A stretch of DNA of 64,000 nt from positions 807,121 through 871,120 of the forward strand of contig NZ_UNRG01000001.1 in assembly GCF_900537115.1 (NCBI RefSeq), given 5' to 3'. Positions 42,698-53,962 of this stretch are shown here, in pieces. The position numbers and the translations under genes are program-made. Within the stretch, counting starts at the first letter, position 1. The number at the start of each line of letters is the position of its first letter. This DNA comes from Arthrobacter sp. Alg241-R88 (GTDB lineage: Bacteria > Actinomycetota > Actinomycetes > Actinomycetales > Micrococcaceae). The notes under the pieces were generated by a model. It had not been told where the DNA came from, did no database searches, and saw nothing but the letters and a program-made list of their open reading frames with translations.

Positions 42698-44173
42698 ATG
42701 AACGATTCGCACAAAGGCGCAGCCTCGCCGCTCGCCCCGGAATGGCTCGCCGTTCCGGAGGATCTCAACGCGCTGACCCCTTCCATGTGGGCAGAGGACG
42801 TTTTCCGGACCAGCGCGGGCCAGCTGACCATCGACGGCATTTCGGTCGCCGAGCTGAAGGAACAGTTCGGCACGCCCCTGTTCGTGATGAGCGAGGCGGA
42901 CTTCCGCACCCGTGCGCGGGGGTTCAAAGACGCGTTCGACGACGCGTTCGCGGACATCTGCGGGGGAGTCGACGTCTACTACGCCGGTAAGTCCTTCCTC
43001 TGCACGGCAGTGGCAACCTGGGTGGCTGAGGAAGGCCTCCGGCTCGACACCTGCTCCGGCGGCGAACTCGCCGTAGCTGCCCGGGCGGGCATTGCCGGCG
43101 CCCACCTGGGCCTGCACGGCAACAATAAGTCGGACGCCGAAATCCGCCGTGCCCTCGACATGCAGGTGGGCCGCATTGTGGTGGATAGCCTCGACGAGCT
43201 GGACCGCGTTGCCAAGATTGCCTCCGGGCGGGGCGAAACCGCAAAGGTCATGCTCCGGCTGACGCCGGGCGTCCATGCGCACACCCATGAATTCATTGCC
43301 ACTGCGCACGAGGACCAGAAGTTCGGGCTCTCCATGGCCGGGGACACCACGGATGAAGCAGGCCTTTCAGCTGCTGAAGAGGCAGTTGCCGCTGCGACGG
43401 CCTACCACAGCATTGAGCTGCTTGGGCTGCACTGCCACATTGGCTCGCAGATCTTCGAACCGGACGGCTTCGCGCTGGCCGCGGAAAAGCTCCTGACCTT
43501 CCTAGACGCCATGCAGCGCAAATACTCCATTGTCCTTCCGGAGCTGGACCTCGGCGGGGGCTACGGCATTGCCTACACCCCTGTGGACACCCCGCGCCCG
43601 CCGGCCGAGATCGCCCAGGCGATGGCCGCCGTCGTGCGCTCCACCTGCGCAAAACTCGGCATCGACTCGCCCCGCATCTCGATCGAGCCGGGGCGCGCCA
43701 TCGTTGGCAGCACCACCTTCACCCTGTACGAGGTGGGGACGCTCAAGACCGTTCGTGTGGACACGCCGGCCCCGGCCGACGCTGGTGACGCCGACGACAA
43801 CGTTACGTATCCGCGGCGCTATGTGTCGGTGGACGGCGGCATGAGCGACAACGCCCGCCCGGTGCTCTACGACGCGGATTATTCGGCTGTCGTGGCTTCC
43901 CGCGCATCTGCCGCCGCACCGCAGCTGTCCCGCGTGGTGGGCAAACATTGCGAGAGCGGCGACATAGTTGTTAGAGATGTATATCTGCCCGAGGACGTGG
44001 CAGCCGGTGATCTGCTTGCTGTACCGGGGACCGGCGCCTACTGCTGGGCCCTGTCAAGCAACTACAACTATCTGGCCCGGCCGGGCGTTGTCGCGGTGCG
44101 CGACGGATCTGCCCGGCTGATTGTCCGCGGGGAAACCGAAGAAGATCTGCTGAACCGCGACATGGGAGTCTGA
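42698..44173 (+). CDS. lysA: Diaminopimelate decarboxylase
   Basis: This enzyme performs the last step of lysine synthesis, turning meso-diaminopimelate into lysine with PLP. It is about 491 residues. The PLP lysine is K98 in VYYAGKSF. Other motifs include LHCHIGSQIFEP, LDLGGGYGIAY and EPGRAIVG. The C-terminal GAYCWALSSNYN segment is also typical. The ATG at 42698 is preferred; a GTG at 42689 overlapping the argS stop is also possible. hom starts directly after the stop, without a gap. Confidence 0.95.
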   Translation: MNDSHKGAASPLAPEWLAVPEDLNALTPSMWAEDVFRTSAGQLTIDGISVAELKEQFGTPLFVMSEADFRTRARGFKDAFDDAFADICGGVDVYYAGKSFLCTAVATWVAEEGLRLDTCSGGELAVAARAGIAGAHLGLHGNNKSDAEIRRALDMQVGRIVVDSLDELDRVAKIASGRGETAKVMLRLTPGVHAHTHEFIATAHEDQKFGLSMAGDTTDEAGLSAAEEAVAAATAYHSIELLGLHCHIGSQIFEPDGFALAAEKLLTFLDAMQRKYSIVLPELDLGGGYGIAYTPVDTPRPPAEIAQAMAAVVRSTCAKLGIDSPRISIEPGRAIVGSTTFTLYEVGTLKTVRVDTPAPADAGDADDNVTYPRRYVSVDGGMSDNARPVLYDADYSAVVASRASAAAPQLSRVVGKHCESGDIVVRDVYLPEDVAAGDLLAVPGTGAYCWALSSNYNYLARPGVVAVRDGSARLIVRGETEEDLLNRDMGV

Positions 44174-45514
44174 ATGACTGAATTGCGAACCCTGAAAGTG
44201 GCCCTGCTGGGCTGTGGCAACGTTGGGGCCCAGGTTGCGCGGATTCTCATTGAGGACGCCGACACCCTTGCCGCGCGGACGGGCGCGAAGCTGGAGCTGA
44301 GCGGCATCGCCGTGCGCAACGTCCACACGAAGCGCGATGTGGACCTTCCGCAGGAACTCTTGACCACCGACGCCGACACCCTCGTCAAGGACGCGGACCT
44401 CGTGATCGAGCTGATGGGCGGCATTGAACCTGCCCGCACACTGATCCTGTCCGCCCTTCGCAATGGTGCCTGCGTTGTCACGGGGAACAAGGCGCTCCTG
44501 GCACAGGACGGCCCTATCCTTCATGAAGAGGCTGACAAGGCGGGCGTGCAGCTCTCTTATGAGGCCGCCGTCGCCGGAGCCATCCCCATCCTGCGGCCCA
44601 TCCGCGACAGCCTCGCCGGTGACCGGATCACCCGGGTTCTAGGCATCGTCAACGGCACCACCAATTTCATCCTTGACCAGATGGACACCACTGGCGCCCA
44701 GTTTGCAGACGCCCTCGCTGAAGCGCAGCGGCTCGGTTACGCGGAGGCGGACCCCACTGCCGACGTCGAAGGCCACGATGCTGCCGCGAAGGCTGCCATC
44801 CTTGCCTCGTTGTCGTTCCACACCCGGTTCGCCCTGGAGAACGTCCACTGCGAGGGGATCAGCTCCGTCACCGCGGCGGACATTGCTGCCGCCAAGGACG
44901 CCGGCTTTGTCATCAAGCTGCTGGCCATTGCGGAAAAGCTTCCCGCCGCAGGCACGGACACAGGTACGGAAGCAGACGGCGGCGACGGCGTCTCCGTCCG
45001 CGTGCACCCAACCCTGCTTCCCCGCGAGCACCCGCTGGCTGCCGTTCACGGCGCGTTCAACGCCGTATTCATTGAAGCCGAGAATGCCGGCGAACTGATG
45101 TTCTACGGCCAGGGAGCCGGCGGTACCCCCACAGCCTCCGCCGTCCTGGGTGATCTGGTCTCCGCCGCGCGCAGCCTGGTCCTCGGCGGCCCCGGCCGAA
45201 CGGAAACCACCACCGGACACGTTCCGGCGCTGCCGATCGACGCTGCCGTCACCAGTTACTACATCGGGCTGGACGTCGCTGACCAGCCCGGCGTCCTGGC
45301 CAGGATCGCCCAGCTCTTTGCCGAGCACGGCGTCTCCATCGAAATCATGCGGCAGACCATCCACCGCGACGCTGAGTCCAACGTGGAGTCCGCCGAACTG
45401 CGGATTGTCACCCACCGCGCGTCAGAGGCTGCCCTTGCAGCCACCGTCGAGGCCGTGAAGGGCCTGGACGTCATCAATTCAGTTACATCCGTTCTGCGGG
45501 TAGAAGGAGTCTAA
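44174..45514 (+). CDS. hom: Homoserine dehydrogenase
   Basis: This 446-residue enzyme reduces aspartate semialdehyde to homoserine. The nucleotide site is GCGNVGAQVA from residue 13. The catalytic region contains GIVNGTTNFILDQM and AEADPTADVEGHDAAAKA. A C-terminal ACT domain (about 360-446; LDVADQPGVLARIAQLFAEHGVSIE) suggests feedback by threonine. It touches lysA on one side and thrC on the other. Confidence 0.97.
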   Translation: MTELRTLKVALLGCGNVGAQVARILIEDADTLAARTGAKLELSGIAVRNVHTKRDVDLPQELLTTDADTLVKDADLVIELMGGIEPARTLILSALRNGACVVTGNKALLAQDGPILHEEADKAGVQLSYEAAVAGAIPILRPIRDSLAGDRITRVLGIVNGTTNFILDQMDTTGAQFADALAEAQRLGYAEADPTADVEGHDAAAKAAILASLSFHTRFALENVHCEGISSVTAADIAAAKDAGFVIKLLAIAEKLPAAGTDTGTEADGGDGVSVRVHPTLLPREHPLAAVHGAFNAVFIEAENAGELMFYGQGAGGTPTASAVLGDLVSAARSLVLGGPGRTETTTGHVPALPIDAAVTSYYIGLDVADQPGVLARIAQLFAEHGVSIEIMRQTIHRDAESNVESAELRIVTHRASEAALAATVEAVKGLDVINSVTSVLRVEGV

Positions 45515-46621
45515 GTGGCTCACCAATGGCGCGGCGTTATCCGCGAATACGCTGACCGTCTGCCCGTGACGGAATCCACCAGGGTGATCACCCTGGGCGA
45601 GGGCGGCACCCCGCTGGTGCACGCGCAGAAGCTCTCGGAGCTCACCGGCTCCAAGGTGTACCTCAAGGTGGAGGGCATGAACCCCACCGGCTCGTTCAAG
45701 GACCGCGGCATGACCATGGCCATGACGGCCGCCGTTGCTGCCGGAGCCCAGGCCGTTGTATGCGCCTCCACCGGCAACACGTCCGCTTCTGCCGCTGCCT
45801 ACGCCACGGCCGCAGGCCTGAAGTGTGCCGTCCTGGTACCCGAGGGCAAGATCTCCATGGGCAAGCTCAGCCAGGCCATCGCCCACGGTGCAACCCTGCT
45901 CCAGGTGGACGGCAACTTCGACAACTGCCTTGATATCGCACGCAAGTTGGGGGAGTCCTACCCGGTCTTCCTGGTCAACTCCGTCAACCCTGCCCGTATC
46001 CAGGGACAAAAGACCGGTGCGTTCGAGATCGTTGACGCACTGGGCGACGCTCCGGACATCCATGTCCTGCCGGTTGGCAACGCCGGAAACATCACGGCCT
46101 ACTGGAAGGGTTACAAGGAGTACTCCGCTCCGTTCGAGTCCGAAACCGCCGGCACGCTTCCCGCTGTGTCCACCAAAACGCCTGCCATGTGGGGCTTCCA
46201 GGCAGCAGGGGCAGCACCTTTCGTAGCGGGCCACCCCATCACCGAGCCTGACACCATCGCCACTGCCATCCGGATCGGCAACCCTGCATCCTGGGACGGC
46301 GCCATTGGCGCCCGGGACGAATCCGGCGGGCTCATCGATGCCGTAACCGACGAGGAAATCCTCAACGCCCACCGCTGGTTGTCCTCCCGCGAAGGCGTCT
46401 TCGTTGAACCTGGTTCCGCCGCCGGCGTTGCTGGCCTGCTGAAGAAGCATGTCGCGGGCGAGGTTCCGTCCGGGAAGACGATCGTCATCACCGTCACCGG
46501 CCACGGCCTCAAGGACCCCCAGTGGGCCCTGCGTACCGAGGACGGCAGCGACGTGCAGCCGGTCAAGGTTTCCAACGACGTGGTTACCGTTGCTGCTGAA
46601 CTGGGACTGGAAGAAAAATAA
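45515..46621 (+). CDS. thrC: Threonine synthase
   Basis: This 368-residue fold-type II PLP enzyme makes threonine from O-phosphohomoserine. The PLP lysine is K62 in [23 protein letters not shown] and [16 protein letters not shown] are family motifs. The start is GTG at 45515, directly after the hom stop. thrB follows after 2 nt. Confidence 0.97.
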   Translation: MAHQWRGVIREYADRLPVTESTRVITLGEGGTPLVHAQKLSELTGSKVYLKVEGMNPTGSFKDRGMTMAMTAAVAAGAQAVVCASTGNTSASAAAYATAAGLKCAVLVPEGKISMGKLSQAIAHGATLLQVDGNFDNCLDIARKLGESYPVFLVNSVNPARIQGQKTGAFEIVDALGDAPDIHVLPVGNAGNITAYWKGYKEYSAPFESETAGTLPAVSTKTPAMWGFQAAGAAPFVAGHPITEPDTIATAIRIGNPASWDGAIGARDESGGLIDAVTDEEILNAHRWLSSREGVFVEPGSAAGVAGLLKKHVAGEVPSGKTIVITVTGHGLKDPQWALRTEDGSDVQPVKVSNDVVTVAAELGLEEK

Positions 46622-46623
46622 CC

Positions 46624-47598
46624 TTGGACACCACCTCGCAGACCGCCGTCGGACTGCAGCTTATTGAGCCCGGACAACGGGTTACCGTCCGGGTTCCCGG
46701 CACCACAGCCAACCTTGGTCCCGGTTACGACAGCCTGGGCCTGGCCCTGGCGCTGCATGACACGCTGACGGTGGAGAGCCTTGAATCCGAGGAGCTCCTG
46801 TTCGATCTTCGCGGCGAAGGCGCAGACACCCTTCCGCGGGACGCCAGCCACCTGGTCATCCGCGCCATGGAAGCGGCTTTCGAACGGCTGGGCTTCCGGC
46901 ACGGCGGTCTGAAGGTGACGGCGGACAACGTCAATCCCCACGGACGGGGGCTGGGCTCGTCCGCATCGGCCGTGGTGGCAGCCGTTTCCGCAGCGAACGC
47001 GCTGGTGCCTGAGGCAAGCCGCCGCGGGAAGGACTGGATCCTTCAGCTCACCAGCGAGCTGGAAGGGCACCCGGACAACGTGGCACCGGCCATTTTCGGC
47101 GGTCTGGCGCTCTCCTGGCAGGACAGTGACCAGTACAGCAGCACCAGCGCGACAGTGTCCGAAACGGTGGTTCCGGTGGTGGCCGTTCCCGATTTCGAGC
47201 TGTCGACGGAAGCTGCGCGTGCGTTGCTGCCGGCCTCGGTAGGGCACCACGCCGCTGCCATGAATGCCGGACGGGCGGCCCTCCTGATCCATGCATTGAC
47301 CAGCAAGCCCCAATTCCTGCTGGCCGGCACCGAGGACTACCTCCACCAGAGCTACCGCGCAGAGGCCATGCGTCCCAGCGCTGCATTGATTTCGGCGCTT
47401 CGTGCGGCCGGGCATGCAGCAGTGGTGTCCGGCGCCGGGCCCACCGTGCTGGTACTGGCAGACGGACAGGCTCAAGCGGCCGCCGTCGTTGGTTTTATCG
47501 AGGAGTTCACTGCAGCAAACACGCCGGACATCGGGTGGCGTGTTCTGAAGCTGGCAGTGGACGTTGAAGGTGCTAAGGTGGAGTTGCACCGGCGGTAA
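46624..47598 (+). CDS. thrB: Homoserine kinase
   Basis: This GHMP kinase of 324 residues phosphorylates homoserine. Motif 1 is PGTTANLGPGYDSLGLAL. The ATP loop is GRGLGSSASAVVAAV. The C-terminal motif reads VVSGAGPTVLVL. The start is TTG at 46624, close behind thrC and without a strong ribosome-binding site. It is the last gene of the operon; a 295-nt space to rho follows. Confidence 0.94.
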   Translation: MDTTSQTAVGLQLIEPGQRVTVRVPGTTANLGPGYDSLGLALALHDTLTVESLESEELLFDLRGEGADTLPRDASHLVIRAMEAAFERLGFRHGGLKVTADNVNPHGRGLGSSASAVVAAVSAANALVPEASRRGKDWILQLTSELEGHPDNVAPAIFGGLALSWQDSDQYSSTSATVSETVVPVVAVPDFELSTEAARALLPASVGHHAAAMNAGRAALLIHALTSKPQFLLAGTEDYLHQSYRAEAMRPSAALISALRAAGHAAVVSGAGPTVLVLADGQAQAAAVVGFIEEFTAANTPDIGWRVLKLAVDVEGAKVELHRR

Positions 47599-47893
47599 TT
47601 CCGCCTATCTGATCTGCTATTGCACTTAGTTGCCGCTTGGTCTCTTACTGCGCAATGTATTCCGGTGCCACCTGCTTGGTCTGTCGCAGGAATCTGCAGC
47701 ACTCAAACTGCCCCTGAAGCGTCAGTCCGGCGTTCCACCATTGCGGAGCGCAAGGTGAATTAGTATCCGGCCCTGCTGGCCGATATCCAACCGGCAAGGC
47801 CGAACAATCCGGCTGCAGATCTGAACTGCAGCCCAGATCAAATCATCGCGTCCAGCTCCCAGTCTGGACGCCGTCGAGGGGGAAGGATCCTTC
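47599..47893 (+). other. Leader region of rho
   Basis: These 295 nt separate thrB from rho. They contain TTGCAC-like and TTAGTAT-like elements, but no clear promoter can be fixed. Just before rho the purine-rich GAGGGGGAAGGA provides the ribosome-binding site. A long leader is common for rho because of autogenous attenuation. No coding sequence is convincing here. Confidence 0.4.
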
Positions 47894-50059
<2,166 letters not shown>

Positions 50060-50129
50060 CTGAGTTCGGGGCGGGGTGCGGATGCCTCGCGTGGTTCGCC
50101 GCGCGGGTTTTCCGCCCCCGCCTTCGTCG

Positions 50130-50235
50130 TTCGGTTTTGCCGCCCCCGCCCCTACGCTGGGCGGCTTCCGATCTTCGATCGTTTGCCGCCCAGCTCCGGC
50201 AGGCCCGATGCCACTCCCGGGGCGGCAAAACCGAA
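50130..50235 (+). terminator. Nested hairpins between rho and prfA
   Basis: An outer 17-bp pairing joins 50130-50146 (core CGGTTTTGCCGCCCC) with 50219-50235. Inside it GCTGGGCGGC (50156-50165) pairs with GCCGCCCAGC (50185-50194) around the palindromic CGATCTTCGATCG-like loop. This is a large structured element that may end the rho transcript. Confidence 0.55.
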
Positions 50236-50289
50236 CGCCTCTCAGTAGGGTCACCTTCCCGGTTCCCCACCTTTGTCGCCGCATTACTA

Positions 50290-50303
50290 GACTTGTACAA
50301 GTC
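50290..50303. promoter_or_regulatory. 14-bp palindrome in front of prfA
   Basis: GACTTGTACAAGTC is a perfect 14-bp palindrome located 15 nt before the prfA ATG, next to AAAGAGG. It could be an operator or a hairpin that overlaps the translation start region. Confidence 0.4.
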
Positions 50304-50318
50304 GAAAGAGGTTTATAG

Positions 50319-51392
50319 ATGTTTGAGTCCGTACAGGGCCTGCTTGATGAGCATGATGCTATCCAGGCGCAGCTGGGTGATCCTGCTGTTTATGCTGATC
50401 AGCGGCTTGCCCGGAAGCTTGGGCGGCGTTCGGCTCAGCTCAACGGCATCGTCGAGGCGTATCACAAGTGGGAAGCCATCCGTGACGACCTTGCTGCTGC
50501 CCAGGAGATGGCTTCAGAGGATCCTGAGTTTGCGGCTGAGGTGCCTGAGCTGGAGGCTTCGCTTGAGGTTGCTGCTGCGAAGCTGCGCCGGCTGCTCATT
50601 CCCCGCGACCCTGACGATGCCCGCAACGTGATCCTTGAAGTCAAGGGCGGTGAAGGTGGCGACGAGGCTGCGCTCTTTGCCGGTGACCTGCTGCGGATGT
50701 ACACCCGGTACGCGGAATCGCGCGGCTGGAAGACTGAAATCATCTCCGCCACCGAATCCGACCTTGGCGGTTACAAGGACGTCCAGGTCGCGGTGAAGGG
50801 CAGCTCGAATGACCCGGCCGAGGGCGTTTACGCCAGGCTGAAGTTTGAAGGCGGCGTGCACCGGGTGCAGCGCGTTCCCGTGACCGAGTCGCAGGGCCGC
50901 ATCCATACCTCTGCTGCCGGCGTGCTGGTCCTGCCCGAAGTGGATGAGCCTGAAGAGCTTGAGATCAACCAGAACGACCTCAAGATCGACGTTTACCGTT
51001 CGTCCGGTCCCGGCGGCCAGTCCGTGAATACCACCGACTCTGCCGTGCGCATCACCCACCTTCCCACCGGCATCGTCGTGGCCATGCAGAATGAGAAATC
51101 CCAGCTGCAGAACCGTGAAGCGGGCATGCGGGTGCTCCGGGCACGCATCCTCGCGCACCAGCAGGAGCAGATCGAGGCCGAAAACTCCGCCCAGCGGAAG
51201 TCGCAGATCCGCACCATGGACCGTTCGGAGCGCATCCGCACCTACAACTACCCCGAAAACCGGATCGCGGACCACCGCACCGGCTACAAGGCATACAACC
51301 TGGACCAGGTAATGAACGGTGACCTGGAGCCTGTTATCCAGTCCGCAATCGAGATGGACGAACAGGCCCGCCTGGACGCCATCGGCGACTAG
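50319..51392 (+). CDS. prfA: Peptide chain release factor 1
   Basis: RF1 ends translation at UAA and UAG. The 357-residue protein has the stop-codon-reading motif PVT (187-189) and the catalytic GGQ at 232-234 ([17 protein letters not shown]). The ribosome-binding site AAAGAGG lies upstream. It is followed by prmC, whose product methylates this GGQ glutamine. Confidence 0.97.
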   Translation: MFESVQGLLDEHDAIQAQLGDPAVYADQRLARKLGRRSAQLNGIVEAYHKWEAIRDDLAAAQEMASEDPEFAAEVPELEASLEVAAAKLRRLLIPRDPDDARNVILEVKGGEGGDEAALFAGDLLRMYTRYAESRGWKTEIISATESDLGGYKDVQVAVKGSSNDPAEGVYARLKFEGGVHRVQRVPVTESQGRIHTSAAGVLVLPEVDEPEELEINQNDLKIDVYRSSGPGGQSVNTTDSAVRITHLPTGIVVAMQNEKSQLQNREAGMRVLRARILAHQQEQIEAENSAQRKSQIRTMDRSERIRTYNYPENRIADHRTGYKAYNLDQVMNGDLEPVIQSAIEMDEQARLDAIGD

Positions 51393-51404
51393 CCGTTTCG
51401 CCGT

Positions 51405-52292
51405 ATGACACTCGGGCCAGGCCAGTCGCTCGCGGATGCCGTCAGCGCGGCAACGGACATCCTGCGTGATGCCGGCGTACCCAGTCCGCGGGTGGACGCC
51501 GAGATGCTCGCCGACCATCTGCTGAACGTTGGGCTGGGCCGCCTGCGGGCAATGATGCTGGGGGACACTCCTGCGCCGGAGGGCTATGAGGCCCTGGTCG
51601 CAGAGCGGGCCAGCCGGATTCCGCTGCAGCACATCACCGGAGTGGCGCATTTCCGTTACCTGGAGCTGGCCGTGGGCCCGGGCGTTTTCGTGCCCCGCCC
51701 CGAGACCGAATCCGTGGCGCAGCTGGTGATCGACCACGTCAAGGACATGCCGCACCCGCGGATCGTCGACCTCGGGACCGGTTCTGGCGCCATCGCGGGC
51801 TCCATCGCCCACGAAGTGCCGGGCGCCGAGGTGCACGCCGTCGAGTTCAGCCCGTTCGCGCACGCCTGGGCAGCAAAAAACCTGGCCCCGTTGGGCGTCC
51901 ATCTCGTCCTCGGGGACCTGCGCGACGCGCTGCCGGAACTCAACGGAACCTTCGACGTCGTGGTTTCCAACCCGCCGTACATCCCGGCCGAGGCCGTTCC
52001 CAACGAGCCGGAAGTGGCCCTGCACGATCCCCCCGAAGCGCTGTACGGCGGGGGAGCGGACGGCATGGAACTTCCGGCGGCGGCAGCGGCCTCGGCTGCC
52101 CGCCTGCTGCGGCCCGGCGGCTACTTCGTGATGGAACATGCAGAAGTCCAGGCAGGCTGGATCTCGGCCATGCTGGCCAGGACCGGAAACTGGACCACTA
52201 TCAGGACGCATCTGGACCTCAACGGCAAGCAACGCGCCACCAGCGCCCTGCTCGCGGATCCTGACCCAGGGAATGAAAGAATAAGCGAGTGA
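51405..52292 (+). CDS. prmC: Release factor glutamine methyltransferase PrmC
   Basis: PrmC methylates the Gln of the release-factor GGQ motif. The 295-residue enzyme has the SAM motif VDLGTGSGAIAG and the catalytic NPPY at 189-192 (VVVSNPPYIPAEA). It starts 12 nt after prfA and overlaps the next gene by 4 nt (GTGA), forming a translation-factor operon. Confidence 0.96.
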   Translation: MTLGPGQSLADAVSAATDILRDAGVPSPRVDAEMLADHLLNVGLGRLRAMMLGDTPAPEGYEALVAERASRIPLQHITGVAHFRYLELAVGPGVFVPRPETESVAQLVIDHVKDMPHPRIVDLGTGSGAIAGSIAHEVPGAEVHAVEFSPFAHAWAAKNLAPLGVHLVLGDLRDALPELNGTFDVVVSNPPYIPAEAVPNEPEVALHDPPEALYGGGADGMELPAAAAASAARLLRPGGYFVMEHAEVQAGWISAMLARTGNWTTIRTHLDLNGKQRATSALLADPDPGNERISE

Positions 52293-53149
52293 CCACAACC
52301 TATAACTGCACCAGCGACGACGAGCGCGCCCAGGGGCTTGAACACGCGCAACGGGCCATCAGCGAAAAGAAGTGCGTGGTTTTTCCCACGGATACCGTGT
52401 ACGGCATTGCCGCAGACGCCTTCTCGCCGCAGGCCGTCACTATGCTCCTGGTGTCAAAGGGACGCAGCCGCACCATGCCGCCCCCCGTGCTGATTCCACG
52501 CGTGAACGCCCTCGACGGGCTGGCCACCGACGTGTCTGCAGACGCACGAAAGCTTGCCGAGACTTTCTGGCCGGGCGGCCTGACCCTCATCCTGCACGCC
52601 CAGCCGTCCCTGGACTGGGATCTTGGCGAGACCAAGGGCACTGTGGCGCTGCGGATGCCCGACGACGAAATCGCCCAGGAACTGCTCACACTCACCGGGC
52701 CGCTGGCTGTTTCATCCGCCAATCGCACGGGCCATGCTCCTGGACAGACAGCAGCCGCCGCCCGCGAGCAGCTGGCGGACTCCGTGGAGGTCTACCTGGA
52801 GGGTGGCTTCCGGCCGCTCGAAGGTGAGGCAGCAGTACCTTCCACCATTGTTGACGCCACCGGACCACGCTTGCGCGTCGTCCGTAACGGCGCAGTGAGC
52901 CTCGACCAGCTCCGCGAGCATGTGCCGGGTGTCTTGGGACTCGGCGAGATTCCCATGGCGGAAGAGGAACCGGTGGCGGAGACACCGGTTGCGGAGACAC
53001 CGGTGGAAGCAGCGCCGGTGGCAGAGACACCGGTCGAAGCAGCGCCGGTTGCAGAGACACCCTCGGGTTCATCGGTGGTAGAGCCCGAAGCCCCGGGAAC
53101 AGCAGACGCCACCGCCGCCCCGGCACCAGACCGGGACTCCCGCCCTTGA
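52289..53149 (+). CDS. L-threonylcarbamoyladenylate synthase (TsaC/Sua5 family)
   Basis: This enzyme makes threonylcarbamoyl-AMP for the t6A modification of tRNAs that read ANN codons. The YrdC/Sua5 domain covers about residues 15-215, with FPTDTVYGIAADAF, SKGRSRTMPPPVLI, TFWPGGLTLIL and SSANRTGHAPG. A tail of about 65 residues made of PVAET and PVEAA repeats follows and is unlike the usual C-terminus. The GTG overlaps prmC. The next gene starts inside its stop. Confidence 0.93.
   Translation: MTTTYNCTSDDERAQGLEHAQRAISEKKCVVFPTDTVYGIAADAFSPQAVTMLLVSKGRSRTMPPPVLIPRVNALDGLATDVSADARKLAETFWPGGLTLILHAQPSLDWDLGETKGTVALRMPDDEIAQELLTLTGPLAVSSANRTGHAPGQTAAAAREQLADSVEVYLEGGFRPLEGEAAVPSTIVDATGPRLRVVRNGAVSLDQLREHVPGVLGLGEIPMAEEEPVAETPVAETPVEAAPVAETPVEAAPVAETPSGSSVVEPEAPGTADATAAPAPDRDSRP
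52970..53059 (+). repeat. Six tandem 15-bp units inside the tsaC-like gene
   Basis: Six 15-bp units starting with CCGGT encode PVAET or PVEAA. They are in frame, and nucleotide differences are few, so copy number may vary between strains. The repeats lie in the poorly conserved tail after the catalytic domain. Confidence 0.8.
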
Positions 53150-53922
53150 TGACGCTGGACCGGCAGCGGATTCCCGTCCTGGAGGTTGACGCCACACCGC
53201 TGCGGGTTCCTGAACTCGTAGAGGAACTCGACCGATTCGTTCAGGAGGGGTCAAAGCGGACGATCCTGGGCCACAACCTGCACAGCGTCACGCTGACCCT
53301 CTCGGATGACGGCTTCAGCAAGTTATACCAGCGGAGCGACGTGGTCCTGCTGGACGGTGCCCCCGTGCTCTGGTTGTGGGGGAGAACCGGCAAGGCCGAA
53401 GGCCCGGTGATGGACTACCGGCTGGGCTCCACTGACTGGCTGCCCGCCCTGGACCAGGTGCAGGGGCTCGAACGGATCGCCGTGCTGGGTGCCGGGGCCG
53501 AGGCGAACGCCGGAGCCGTCCGGAAACTCCAATCCATCGTTCCTGGTGCCCGTGTCTCGGGCTTCCCCGGCGAGGGCTGGAATGGGGAGCTCGAAGACAA
53601 GGCAGTGGCATGGCTTCACCTGCAGCAGCCGCAGCTGGTTCTCCTTGGGCTGGGCATGCCGCTGCAGGAAAAGGTCCTGGAGCGGCGCCTTGGCGACATG
53701 CCGCCGGCCATCTACTGCGCGGTGGGCGGAGCCATCGAACAGTTGGCCGGATTCCAGAAGCTCGCACCGCGTTGGCTGGGCCGAATGGGACTTGAGTGGG
53801 CCTGGCGACTGCTGCTTCATCCACGCCGCGTTGCCTACCGGGTGCTCGGCGAGCCCTGGGTCCTGCTGTGGCTCCTGGCCAGCCGCCGGTTGAAGCGGCA
53901 GATGCTCAAGCGCCGGAAGTAG
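53149..53922 (+). CDS. WecB/TagA/CpsF family glycosyltransferase
   Basis: This GT26-family transferase of about 257 residues probably adds ManNAc or a related sugar to a lipid-linked cell-surface precursor. Family segments are LGHNLHSVTLTL, VVLLDGAPVLWLWG, LVLLGLGMPLQEKVL and YCAVGGAIEQLAG. The C-terminal membrane-associated region reads GLEWAWRLLLHPRRVAYR. The ATG at 53149 shares its A with the tsaC stop (TGATG). wecA 1.2 kb downstream supplies a plausible acceptor pathway. Confidence 0.88.
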   Translation: MTLDRQRIPVLEVDATPLRVPELVEELDRFVQEGSKRTILGHNLHSVTLTLSDDGFSKLYQRSDVVLLDGAPVLWLWGRTGKAEGPVMDYRLGSTDWLPALDQVQGLERIAVLGAGAEANAGAVRKLQSIVPGARVSGFPGEGWNGELEDKAVAWLHLQQPQLVLLGLGMPLQEKVLERRLGDMPPAIYCAVGGAIEQLAGFQKLAPRWLGRMGLEWAWRLLLHPRRVAYRVLGEPWVLLWLLASRRLKRQMLKRRK

Positions 53923-53962
53923 AAGCGCCGAAACTGGCGGTGCCGGAACAGCGGGCTGCAGC

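Noticed and set aside
50514..52298. 594-codon open frame antisense to prfA and prmC
   Set aside because: It spans two real genes on the other strand; the composition is that of a codon-bias shadow.
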